Source: Avena insularis (taxonomy: Eukaryota; Streptophyta; Magnoliopsida; Poales; Poaceae). Taken from it: a stretch of 64,000 bases of DNA. Under the pieces are notes generated by a model, which was not told where the DNA came from, did not search any database, and was given only the letters and a program-made list of their open reading frames with translations. Positions 33,180 to 43,757 of this stretch are shown here, piece by piece (position 1 is the first letter of the stretch; every line of letters starts with the position of its first letter). Position numbers and translations under genes: made by a program. The stretch covers positions 158,262,149 to 158,326,148 of the forward strand of contig CM042697.1 of the NCBI GenBank assembly GCA_023614405.1. Direction: 5' to 3'.

Positions 33180-33424
33180 ATGACGTGGGATGTCGTGTAC
33201 AAGGGACGGGTTCCCGAGTCTACGATGATTGGGAAGACTGCCGAAGATAGGTGCACCGTTTCAGCGGAAATAGCTACAAAGGGTACAACACTATGGCGGA
33301 GGCGGAAGCTAGATACACACGCTATCTAGTGGGAGTTAGGACGAGGAACCAGATGAAGACCTACACCTTCGTCGCGGTGATCATGCTTATCGTCTTTGGT
33401 TGTTTATCCCGCGTTTGTGTCTAG
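33180..33424 (+). pseudogene. CACTA-1 copy of RNase H1-type hybrid-binding microprotein
   Basis: The ATG at 33180 follows an acceptor-like cttgtag. The sequence matches the intact 81-codon ORF of CACTA-2 (63176-63421) but lacks one G near 33212, shifting the frame after the motif VVYKGRVP, and has a TAG in the original frame near 33247. The remainder, including the hydrophobic tail, is still recognisable at DNA level. See the CACTA-2 copy for the domain description. Confidence 0.8.
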
Positions 33425-33697
33425 CTAGTTTAGATGTCTAGGCGAGCTTCCGAGCTCTAACTTTTTTGAGGCACATGTATTCGCATGTCACCAACTACTT
33501 TGTAACTTGATCAAAACAATTTAACTTATACTATATATTCATGTATGAGACTTATCTATATGTATTTGTTTCAATCTTGTTTTGAAAATTGTGTATTTAT
33601 ATATATAATTGTATATCTTGTATCTGTGTGTGTATACTTGTCTGTAATATTGTATATAATCTGTATTGTATATCATCTAGCTCTGAAATAAAAAAAA

Positions 33698-33975
33698 ACA
33701 GCCGTGGCGCACATGACCTAGCTTTTGTGGCGCACTACATCTAAAGCGCACCTGCGCAGCTTAGTGGCGCACTGCAATATGCGCCATAGAAGATCCAACG
33801 CGTAGCGCACCTGCCCACATAGCCGTGGCGCACTAGCAGGTGCGCTACGCCTATCTTGACACAACCGTGGCACACCAGGCAGTGCACCACGACTAAGAGA
33901 TAGCCGCAACACGAGGCTAGTGGCGCACTGCTAGTGCGCCACGGATGGCCATTTCATGTGCGCCACAAACAGGCA
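33698..33975. repeat. Right subterminal motif array of CACTA-1
   Basis: About ten GTGGCGCAC/GTAGCGCAC-type motifs in both orientations end just inside the right terminal repeat. Several are head-to-head pairs, for example near 33826-33852 and 33920-33945. It mirrors 20630-20990. Confidence 0.85.
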
Positions 33976-33989
33976 TTTTCCTAGTAGTG

Positions 33990-35177
33990 AGATATCATCC
34001 TAAATGATGATATAATGGAGCAATAGAACTTATAGTTCTATTTGCCACAATGATGATCAATTAGGGAATTAATAACCCTTGACATCAGTGATTCTAGCTC
34101 CATATATTACGCGTTAGCCATGAGATTTGGAATGGGACAGAGAAGTCAGCTGTATCTTCCTCTCGCATGAAGCCGGATGTGCAGGTCGTGGCTGTTATCC
34201 TCGTAGCATGCATATTAATTGGTAGTTCATAGAGGATATGCAACATATGGGTGGAAACCCTCAACGTCCCATGATAGTTCTGGCATCTAACGGTTTGTAC
34301 AAACCATTACCGTAATTCATTATGTGGGCATGGTGTACACCAAGGAGGCATGCGAGGTCGCGAAGGGGGCAGTGATTCGCTTGGACCAACTACTGGGCCC
34401 CACATCATTGAATTGTGGACGGTATAGTACGCCAGGTTGTGCAACAAGGAGTTGATCTCTCATGGGTAAAGTAACGCACCTCTGCAGAGTGTAAGAATTG
34501 TAACTTGTTACTCCCTATTCCGGGAAGGAGCTACGAACGCGGCAGGAAAGGAACTCCATGAAAGTTCTGGTCAACCTGTGAAGGCTGATGGTCATATATT
34601 TTTATAATAAAATCAATCTTTGAAGAAAGATTTACAAAAACTGCATAGTGCCAAGGACTTATAGTCCGAGGTGGTAGTTATAGCATCAAACTTCCCACCT
34701 TGCATATAATAAACTTGTTGGGTAACGCTGTTACTCATCCTTTCCTTTGATCCCTTGCTTAGACTCTGAGGATTCCGAAGACGTGCCAATGTATGCAGCC
34801 GAATGTCAAGAAGATGTGTTCTACGAGGAGCCTAACCTGTCAGGAGGTGTTGAAGGAGTGGATTATGAAATCCGCTATGGTGTTGATGATAACGAGTCCA
34901 ACTAAGTATCCTAGCTAGTAGTAACCAACAAAGCCGAGCAGCATGAACTCTATAGAATAAGCTGCTGAGCTCAACTCCTAGTTGGAGTTGCTATTTTTAA
35001 ATTCCGCTGAAACACTTTATATTTTGGTTTGTAAGTTGAAACCTTTTGAAGTCTTGAACTTCTGGTATTGTAATAATAATAATATGTGAATGTTTGTAAT
35101 ATGGACCCGCAATGTTTCTGTTGTACCACTCTGAGGGATGTGATATTTATGAAACGGTGTTTTGTGGGTGTCATGTC
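33990..35177 (+). repeat. LTR-like sequence between CACTA-1 and the non-autonomous gypsy
   Basis: This joins 20597 directly once CACTA-1 and one aga are removed. It contains cctctgcagagtgt (near 34480), a motif also present in the element C LTRs. An acidic-coding exon-like stretch at 34770-34904 and an AT-rich 3' end resembling a polyadenylation region follow. It may be the remainder of the element A LTR, ending near gggtgtca at about 35177. No gene is recognised. Confidence 0.4.
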
Positions 35178-37460
35178 AACGACTATAGTGTACTACACAT
35201 GCAGTGGTATGCTGGGTCACCGCAACCCCCAACGGGGTACCCCTTGTACATGATATAGGAGCTATCCCATAATCAAAATGACAAGGCAAGCAGACAATGA
35301 GCATCTCAGCGATCTTTTTATTTACTATATGCATAGCTTTTTTATTGAGGATGCTTCACAGATAGCTCATTATGGTGATGCTGCAAGTTTCCACCATGAT
35401 TAGGCATGGCTTAGGCTAGCGTCCCAGGCGTTTCTCTAACACAAAATACATAACTCCATGGACTTACAAGATCCCTCTTTATTTCATACCAGTGACATCC
35501 ATAGACAAAAGAGCATGATATCAACTGTGTACAAAGTACAAGTGCAATGTTGAAAACATTCCCCGTGACAGCACGGTTCTACTAATTCTAATGTATAAGT
35601 GCAAACATATACAACATAGATGACACAATGGTTCAAGTTTATTAGGGGCAAAGAGTATAAAGTGTATCATCAAGTTTGTGAGGACTTTAATCACTAAGTT
35701 TTCACATAACAAAATACTTTTTTTAATTGGAAGATAGCTGAAAACAAAAATATACTTGGAATGGTGTAACACACCATGCATAGGAGTTTATAGTGGACAC
35801 TTTGGAATAACTTGGTTTCTTGTGTGTTGGAAGCATGAGTAGAGCTTACTCATAGAAGTGGAGGCTAGCAAAAGAGTAGGAGCAACCAACTAAGAGAGCA
35901 ATAATGGCCATAATCATGCAGAGCCACAAAACATTACTAATCAAAGCATAGAGTGGTACTACAAGTCAAGGACTATATGATAATAGAGGCTATGGTGACT
36001 TGTTAATAGTCATAACATGGTGTGAGCATGTGCCAAGTCAACCTAAACAAAGCATCAAATGAGAATACCACAATACTATGCTTTTGTATGCTAAAACAAC
36101 GAATGATTCTTTCAAGGCACATTAAGCAATCCTAATTGTTTGGAACAAGTCATGATACAACAATAATCACTAAGCATAAGGTCAAAACAACATCTAGCAT
36201 GACATGGTAAAGTCTAAGCCACAGTCAAAGCAAGCTCCCTTTGTACCACTATAAGCATGAAACTTTCTACTCTCTTCCAACACCAATCGACTTATTTGAA
36301 ACAACTCACAAATATAATAATCAATAAAGATCAGTGAGATTGTCTCACAAATCCATAAAGAAGAACTGAAAAGTTCTAAGCTGAAAGCAAACTAAGGCTA
36401 AACACAGTGCATGCAAAAGAGAACACTCATAGAACAATAATAATGAAAACTAGAGTGTTATAGGCAATGAAAACAGTGTGTCTCTCCCCAAAAGAAGTGT
36501 GCTATGATCAACCAACTTTATTCAAGCAAACTAAGCAAAATAAGCAAAGCAAATGAAAACTAAGACGCTCCAAGATCAACACAACAGTGCATGAAACAAT
36601 AAAACGAAGTGTCTAGAAAGACCTGAGGTTTTTATTGGTGAAGAAGGGGATGCCTTGGGCATACCCAAGCTTTGACTCTTGTACCTCTTGAATATTTCTT
36701 GGGATGACACGGGATGGCATCCCCAAGCTTGAGCTTTTGAACATTCTTCATCTCATTACATCATTCTTTCTCTACACCTGAAAATTTTCCTTCATACAAA
36801 ACTTCACACAATCTTCATTAGCAACATTAGTGTATTCAAAAGATAATATAACTTTAAGCTTAGCTTTAGAACAGCAAAAATTTCACTAAAAACACAATCT
36901 ACTATAGCAATTTCCTAAAAAATCTCAATTTACCAAAAAGAACCCAAAAAGGAATCAATAAGAAGCAAATGCAAATAATGGCAGAAATCTGTCAAAACAG
37001 ACCAGCAGGTAGAAACCGATTTTGTCAAAGACCTTCTATTGGTCAAATAAAAAAGTGTTGAACTAACTAAAGTTAGCTAACATACTGGGGGATTTATTTG
37101 TAAAATATCAGCTCAATCCGACTTACAGAGATTCCTCACAAATTTTTACGGTGGAGCACAAAAATCTTTTTCGAGACAACAACTCCCCAAATCTTACTTC
37201 CCTCTCATTAGAGGTTATTCTTGGCACAAAAGGCAAATAAAAAGGATAAGGAGAGGTTATTACAGAGGTAATAACTTCCAAGAATCAAGAAAACTCTTGG
37301 GTTATCTCCCAAAAAGTACTTTTCTTTACCGCCTTTAAGTTAGGCTTGATAGTTTGAGAAAATGCTCTCATAAGAAATATGAGTTGAAATAAAAGAGAGC
37401 ATCAAGAAGCAAATTCAAAACACATTTAAGTCTAACCCACATCCTATGCATAGGAGTCTT

Positions 37461-38138
37461 TTAAAGAAACAAGTCATGAAAGCACAAAGCAACAAGCATA
37501 GGAAAGCAAAAGAAGTGCAACTTCAAGATTTTCAATATCAAGAGGGGAAACTTAATATTTTTGAGATGCATAAGACCATGTTTCCCTCTCTCATAATAAC
37601 TTTCAGTAGCATCATGAACAAAATTAACAATATAACTATCAAATAAAACATTCTTATCATGAGCCACATGCATAAAATAATTATTACTCTCCACATAAGC
37701 ATAGTCATTCTTATTAATTGTAGTGGGAGCAAATTCAACCAAATAGCTATCACTATTATTCCCATCACCATAATCATCAAATATAGGAGGCCTATTGTAA
37801 TCACAATAAATTTTCTCCTCAATAGTAGGTGGACTGAAAATATCATACTCATCATGGCAATCATCATAAATTGGAGGTTTGGTATCATCATAAGCAATAG
37901 AATAGCTATGTTCCAAAGCTGGGGGACTAAAAATATCATTTTCATAAAAACTAGCTTCCCCAAGCTTAGACGTTTCCATAGCATTAACAATAATGGTGCC
38001 CAAAGAATTCATACTAATAACATTGCTATTAGCATGAAAATAAAGTTCCATATGTTTTTTAATTTTCTCTTCAAACACTTCATGTCCTAACTCAAGAAAA
38101 ACACTATAAATCTCTCTATTTTTGTTGTTGTTTTCCAT
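37461..38138 (-). CDS. Acidic protein of non-autonomous gypsy element
   Basis: A 225-codon open frame on the minus strand starting MENNNKNREIYSVFLELG. It is rich in Asp, Tyr and Asn with repeated units of the type YDIFSPP and PPIYDD, has the phrase VEFAPTTI near residue 135, and ends in a hydrophobic Leu/Phe/Cys-rich segment. It carries no zinc knuckle, protease or polymerase motif. Similar frames recur in gypsy-type elements of wheat and barley (from memory), where their function is unknown. It may be a remnant Gag-position protein. Frames on the opposite strand and in other phases are shadows. Confidence 0.55.
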   Translation of the reverse strand: MENNNKNREIYSVFLELGHEVFEEKIKKHMELYFHANSNVISMNSLGTIIVNAMETSKLGEASFYENDIFSPPALEHSYSIAYDDTKPPIYDDCHDEYDIFSPPTIEEKIYCDYNRPPIFDDYGDGNNSDSYLVEFAPTTINKNDYAYVESNNYFMHVAHDKNVLFDSYIVNFVHDATESYYERGKHGLMHLKNIKFPLLILKILKLHFFCFPMLVALCFHDLFL

Positions 38139-38248
38139 TAAGCCTAACTAGTGAAAACAAGAAACAAAAAGACAAAATTGCAGAATCTAAAGGAAATAAC
38201 TTCGAACACTCACACCGGAGGATGTGAGTACCTTTTACCTTACCTCCC

Positions 38249-38264
38249 CGGCAACGACACCAGA
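38249..38264 (-). other. Primer-binding site of the non-autonomous gypsy element
   Basis: On the minus strand TGGTGTCGTTGCCGGG lies about ten bases inside the LTR edge at 38273. It is one base from the common plant site TGGCGCCGTTGCCGGG-type ends used with tRNA-Asp (from memory). It fixes the orientation of this element as minus. Confidence 0.6.
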
Positions 38265-38272
38265 AAATAGCT

Positions 38273-38935
38273 TGATGTCTACATACTTCTATTCTTGTAG
38301 ACAGTTGTTGGGCCTCCAAGTGCAGAGGTTTGTAGAACAGAAACAAGTTTCCCTTAAGTGGATTACCCAAGGTTTATCGAACTCAGGGAGGAAGTGGTCA
38401 AAGGTATTCCCTCTCAAGCAATCCTGCAATCAAGATACAAGAAGTCTCTTGTGTCCCCAACACACCCAATACACTTGTCAGGTGTATAGGTGCACTAGTT
38501 CGGCAAAGAGATAGTGAAATACAAGTGGTAACAGTGCCAGAAAAGAGCTTCTGACTTGTTGTTGACGTGGGGTAACGTGTGTGAAACTGAAATAAAGATG
38601 GAAGCAAGCAAACATGCAACAGATCTAGATGCAAACGGTGTTTCAATGTTTAGAAATAAGGCCTAGGAATCATACTTTCACTAGTGAACACTCTCTCATA
38701 TAAATATATTCTCTTTATGATAATACTCTTAACTACTCTCCGGTTGAACACTCTAATCCATGGTAGGGCCTTTCCCAGTATAGATAACCCCACACTGTCA
38801 CCTTGAGCGCTAGATGGTTCCAACAAATACCACAATTTCATAGAGACATCCAACTCAAAATATATCTCATAACAAATATATATGTAGTCTAGCTTAAGTG
38901 TCACACACGGCATGCATGCTGTAAATTTCACACAC
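38273..38935 (-). repeat. 5' LTR part of the non-autonomous gypsy element, cut by CACTA-2
   Basis: The LTR edge begins tgatgtctac at 38273 next to the primer-binding site. It continues to 38935, where CACTA-2 is inserted, and resumes at 63961 beyond it. The LTR therefore extends past the window end. No gene is seen. Confidence 0.65.
38933..38935. repeat. Target-site duplication of CACTA-2, left copy (cac)
   Basis: The bases cac before CACTACTAGG at 38936 recur at 63961-63963 directly after TTTTCCTAGTAGTG. This delimits CACTA-2 even though a 13-kb retrotransposon lies inside it. Confidence 0.9.
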
Positions 38936-38967
38936 CACTACTAGGAAAATAGCTATAGGTAATCCAA

Positions 38968-39325
38968 ACTTCCGTGGCTCACGTGGTTGAAGTGCCCCAC
39001 GGGTAAAACAGGCGTGGCTCACCTGTGGGCAGTGCCCTACTAGTAACTACAACAACTGTGGCGCACATGGTGATGGTGCGCCACAGATGTGTGTGGGCTA
39101 GGGCCCTGATGGCGGCATGCCGCATATCTGTAGCGCACATGGGGAAGGTGCGCTACGGATGTTATGGTTAACCGTGGCGCACGTGGAGGGGGTGCGCTAC
39201 GCCTAAGTGGAGGCCTCTCTATTCTGTAAATGGACAGACACATCCGTGGCGCACTAGGGCCATGTGCGCCATGGTTGTGTTTTGTTCTTGTGGCGCAATA
39301 GGGGCATGTGAGCCACTATTGTGTC
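38968..39325. repeat. Left subterminal motif array of CACTA-2
   Basis: GTGGCGCAC/GTAGCGCAC motifs occur in head-to-head pairs, for example near 39057-39084, 39132-39160 and 39173-39201, closely parallel to CACTA-1 positions 20630-20990. They are presumed binding sites for the element's own DNA-binding protein. Confidence 0.85.
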
Positions 39326-39985
39326 GACCAGTATTTTTTTGGTAGCTCCACTTTGTGCACATGTGTGATCACTACGACCTCACACTTCACTTTCCCCTTC
39401 TTCTTCCTCCTTAGATCTAGTCGGGATTCTTCTCCTTCCCACCTCAATTTATCCACTCATTCACCATTTTTAACATGTGGAACTTGCCTTGGATGTTACA
39501 TACGTAATAGAGGAAGCTCTTCGGTCTCTCGCATCTCCTTCTCGGCCTGTCTCGCGCGCACCTCTCCTTTCCATCTTCTCGCGATCTCGGTCTCTCATAT
39601 CGGTAAGTTGTACATGTAAGGATGTGCTCATATGTATGTAGATGGTTGATGCTCATGATGTGTGTATGGAGAGGATCGTCGATGGTCATGTGTGTATATA
39701 TATATGGATAGTATCGATGCTCATATGCATGTGTGTATGGAGAGGATAATGATATGTTCATGTGTGTATGGATCGGTGTCTCTCTTGTGTTTGTGTGTGA
39801 ACAAGTTGCCATTTGTTTTGCCAAAATGTTGATTCATTTCCATTTTGGCAAGAATTTGGCATTTCGCAAAGGTTCTAATTTTAGGATAGGTCATGCCAAA
39901 ATTTTCTATCGACCATTGCATGCATGCATTTATTATGTGGTTCTAACAGACTTCTAATTGTACCGTGTACACCGTGCAGGAAAAA

Positions 39986-42900
39986 ATGGTCCGCATAATG
40001 AGCGGAGGCATTGTGGCTAGATTTTTGAAATGTGCGACGACCGACATGATACAAAATAACAAGACGGATATAAGATGTCCGTGCAGAAGATGCAAACTCA
40101 ACTGGGTGATCGACCCAGATTCCGGGAATCTGCAGGCGCACCTGCTCCGCCATGATTTCATGGATGGATACACTCGTTGGGTAAGGGATGACGAAGACGA
40201 TGGAGACGGTGAAGGTGGGTAACATGACGATGATCATCATCACGGCGAGAACGGGCGAGATGATGAAGAGTCTCCTGGAGATGGTGAAGGTGCGGAAGCA
40301 GACCGGGATGATGATGATCTAGATGCCGGAGGAGCAGACGACGATGATGGAACAACGTCAGGCTGGGTGCGGGACCCTTATGTGCAAGAGCTACTTCTCA
40401 AGTAGACGAGTAACGCCAGGACTGCCGCTAGAGAGAAAGCCAAGCTTGCGCAACTTGAGAAAGACGCGGTTACTCCATTGTATGAAGGATGCAGGCCCAA
40501 TGATACCCGGTTGAATGTAACGCTCAAGGCTATGGAGATGAAGGCAAAACACAAATTGAGCGACGCAAGCTTCAACGATATGATGGCATTCTAGCATGAT
40601 CGTCTCCCGGAGGGGAACACATGTCCAACTAGTATCGAGGACGCCAAGAAAATCGTTTGTCCTCTCGATCTACCGCACGTTAGATATCACATATGCATCA
40701 ACGATTGCATCATTTATCGGGGCGAGGACGCGGAGAAAACCACATGTCCGGTGTGCGGCGTGAGTCGATACAAGAAAGGGAAGAAAGCACCTCGAAAAGT
40801 GGTATGGTACTTTCCTATCACTCGCCTCAGAAGCGCTATTTCGTGGACCCTAAGGAAGCGAAGCTCATGCGATGGCATGCGGAAAGGAAGAAGCCAGGAG
40901 ATGACGATGATGACCCCAAAAAGGATGAGCTGCTGACGCACCCTTCAGATGCTAGCCAGTGGAAAGCATTGGTCCTTGAATTCCCAGAATTCGATGGAGA
41001 TTCGAGGAACATCAGGCTTGGTGCGAGCACCGATGGACTCAATCCGTTCGGTAGCCAGAGCAGCACGCACAACACTTGGCCCGTGTTTGTATGGATATAC
41101 AACCTCCCTCCATGGTTGTGCATGAAGAAGAAGTACATACAAATGAGTATGCTAATTCAAGGGCTGAAACAACCTGGTACCAACATCAATCTGTATCTCG
41201 GGCTGTTGAAAGAGGAGCTAGCCATGTTATGGGAATCTGGAACCAATACTTACGACGCCGTCGCACAAGATTATTTCACTATGAGAGCCGCGTTGGTCAC
41301 TACGGTGCAAGACAATCCAGGTTGCGGGTATATCTCGGGGCAGGTTATCCAAGGATTCTGCGCATGCGTTAGGTGCATGGATAACACAAGCTATCTCCAA
41401 CTAGAGAAAGATCCAGGGTCATTGAAAACCGTGTTCATGGCGCACCAGAGGTGGCTCGGCAAGAATGATCCATGGAGAAAACGAGGAGACCTGTTTGATG
41501 GCAAATCCGAGACCCGAGGAATCCTAGAGCATAGGAGCAGCGAATAAGTGGAAGAGTTGCTGAAAAACTAGAAAGATTGTCCTAAGCCTGGAAAGAAGCG
41601 AAAGAGGCAAAGAAGACAAGCATTGATGAAGGTATGGAAAACAAGGTCTGCTTTTCCGGAGTTGCCATCGAAGTTTCTCCGCACGCCTCATAGCCTCGAC
41701 ATCATGCATATCACGAAAAAAGTGTGCGGGAGTCTGGTCGCCACCATAATCAACATGCCAGATAGGACAAAAGATGGTCCGAAAGCAAGGCACGACCTGA
41801 TATGCTTGGGTATCCGGAAGGAGCTTCACGGAGGACGCACTACTCCTGATGATCAGGAAGATGATGATGATAATGAGTCGGAGACGACACAAGGTCGTCG
41901 GAAGGGTAAAAAGTTCAAGAAGAACGAATATTACTGCCCTCCTTCTTGCTTCACTCTAAGCCAGGATGAGATCAAACAGTTTTTCAAGTGCCTTCTAGGA
42001 GTCAAATTTCCTTACGGATACGCAGGCAAGATAAGCAGATACCTAGACGAGGCGAAGTAGAGGTTCAGTGGCATGAAGTCTCATGACTGTGCCGTGCTAA
42101 TGACGCAGGTACTTCCAGTCGCACTAAGAGGGATAATGGACGAGCACGTCCGTGAAACGTTATTTGGCCTCTGCAAGTTTTTCGATGTCATCTCTAGGAA
42201 GTCGATTGGCGTGAATCAGCTCGGGAGGCTACAGGAGGAGATCGTGGTGATACTATGCGAGCTTGAGGTCTACTTCCCACCCGCATTCTTCGACATTATG
42301 GTGCATCTGCTGGTCCATGTCGTGGAGGACATCGTCCAACTCGGGCCGATGTTCCTCCGCAACATGATGGCGTTCGAAAGGATGAACGGACACATCAAAG
42401 GATACGTTCGCAACAGGTCCCGTCCAGATGGAAGCATAGCCAAGGGCTTTCTGGCCGAAGAGTGCATATCTTTCTGCACGAATTATCTAGACATCGAGAA
42501 CCCTGTCGGTCTTCCCGTCAACAGGCACCTTGGCAAGCTCGACGGATCTGGTCACCGAGAGGGTCTTCGCATACTGCATGCAGACTTCGATTTTCGACGC
42601 GCAGACTTTGATCGAGCAAACCTCGTCGCGCTACAGCATTTATAACTGGTCGATCCTTGGGTACAGAAGCACAAAAGGTTAATCCAGAAGAAGTACAGTG
42701 ACCGGGGCATACAGAGGACGCAGGGAGAAATAATCAAAGAGCACAACTCAGATTTCACGCGTTGGTTTAGGCAGACGCTCCTTGATAATCCCCCGCGATC
42801 GCATTCTTCTGACACAGAAAAGATCAAATTCACCTTGTCACAGGGACCGATGCAAAAACTAGTGACCTATCAGGCGTATGATATCAACGGCTACACATTC

Positions 42901-43470
42901 TACACGGAGGAAAAGGACAACAAGTGTGATTATCAGAACTCAGGCGTAACGTCGGAATTCTACACCGATGACAATGTGAAGGAAAGATTCTATGGAAGAA
43001 TCGAGGAGATCTGGGAGCTCGACTACTGTGGAGAAAAGGTGCCGATGTTCTGTGTCAGATGGGCAAAGAGCGTTGAAAGAGAAGACCGGTATTTCACAAC
43101 CATGGTTATACCCGAAGCAGCCAAATCCAAGGCTGCCAGTGCGAACGTGGCCGCGAAAAATGAACCGTGGGTACTGGCTACCAAAGTGGACCAATGTTTT
43201 TTCATTGCCGACCCGACAAAGCCTAGCCGTGTTGTCGTGAGGAGAGGAAAAAGAAACATCATCGAAATGGATGGAGTCGCCAACGAGCAAGACTTCGACC
43301 AGTACGGCGATCCAAAGATTGAAGATGACGACGACTACGATGCAGTAACATACATCACAAGAAGAAAAAGGACAACCCTACCCAAAAAAGGTAGCCCGTT
43401 CGAAAGAAGAAACATTAAAGTGCCGGGGCTAAATTATTCAACCGCGACAAAGAAGGGAAAAAGATTGTAA
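39986..43470 (+). pseudogene. tnpD-like: CACTA-2 TnpD-like transposase
   Basis: The start at 39986 follows a good accgtgcag acceptor; the donor tcggtaag of the 5' intron is near 39601. The first exon encodes an intact Transpos_assoc-like domain (MVRIMSGGIVARFLKC, CPCRRCK near 40078). The catalytic Transposase_21-like region is interrupted by a stop at 40220, TAGs near 40401 and 40592, a frame change near 40827 and stops near 41545 and 41568. TAG at 42058-42060 is shared with CACTA-1. The DUF4218-like region is open at 42073-42645 and the DUF4216-like region at 42835-43470. The latter ends in a basic KKGKRL tail. Inactive. Confidence 0.9.
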
Positions 43471-43679
43471 AATGCTAGCTCAAAAAATATTGTAAAACGC
43501 GTGGTCGAAAAAGATTGTAAAGTGCGGGTGTGGTCGAGTAGGGCCATGCCCAATTCATATTATTATGGACAAATTATTATGAAATTATGTTTAGAATAGA
43601 GCAGTGGGCATAACCAGTGGGATAGGGTAGTGAATCTGTTAGATAGTGGGACGGCCTTTTCTTATACAGTTGCTAGAGG

Positions 43680-43757
43680 AGATAGGCATAGCGCACTCTG
43701 GCATAGTGCGCTACGGATATCTATAGCGCACTATGCTAGAGTGCGCTACGCCTATCT
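43680..43757. promoter_or_regulatory. Internal palindrome with subterminal motifs, CACTA-2
   Basis: A 78-bp near-perfect palindrome, 35 of 39 positions matching between arms with no spacer. It contains four TAGCGCACT/AGTGCGCTA-type motifs. It is at the same place as 25748-25843 in CACTA-1 but its flanking arm sequence differs (gataggc instead of cacttaggc). It is a likely regulatory site at the head of gene 2. Confidence 0.7.

Larger units (their letters stand above)
20598..33989 (+). mobile_element. CACTA-1: Caspar-like CACTA (En/Spm) transposon
   Basis: A 13,392-bp DNA transposon. The left end reads TACTACTAGGAAAA, whose first base should be C, and the right end TTTTCCTAGTAGTG. It contains subterminal motif arrays, a TnpD-like transposase gene (21660-25390), an internal palindrome, a second gene (27974-31740), a hairpin array (31894-33070) and a small hybrid-binding ORF (33180-33424). 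Both genes have many stops. CACTA-2 is a close relative with the same plan. The mutated first base of the left end and the broken genes suggest it is immobile. Confidence 0.93.
35178..38272 (-). mobile_element. Internal region of a non-autonomous Ty3-gypsy element (minus)
   Basis: Minus-oriented internal domain ending at a primer-binding site (38249-38264) and LTR edge (38273). Repetitive text such as ccccaagcttgag near 36720 and the frame at 37461-38138 resemble the non-autonomous gypsy families common in Triticeae (recognition from memory, family name not certain). No RT, protease or integrase is visible, so it depended on other elements. 35178-37460 holds no supported gene. Its 3' LTR was not found, and its left boundary with element A is uncertain. 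Confidence 0.6.

Noticed and set aside
34760..34904. Acidic exon-like stretch as a host gene exon
   Set aside because: Similar acidic-coding stretches occur in the element C LTR at the equivalent place, so it is probably LTR sequence.
37538..38090. Met/Ile-rich frames overlapping 37461-38138
   Set aside because: Shadow frames of the acidic minus-strand protein; composition typical of out-of-phase reading.
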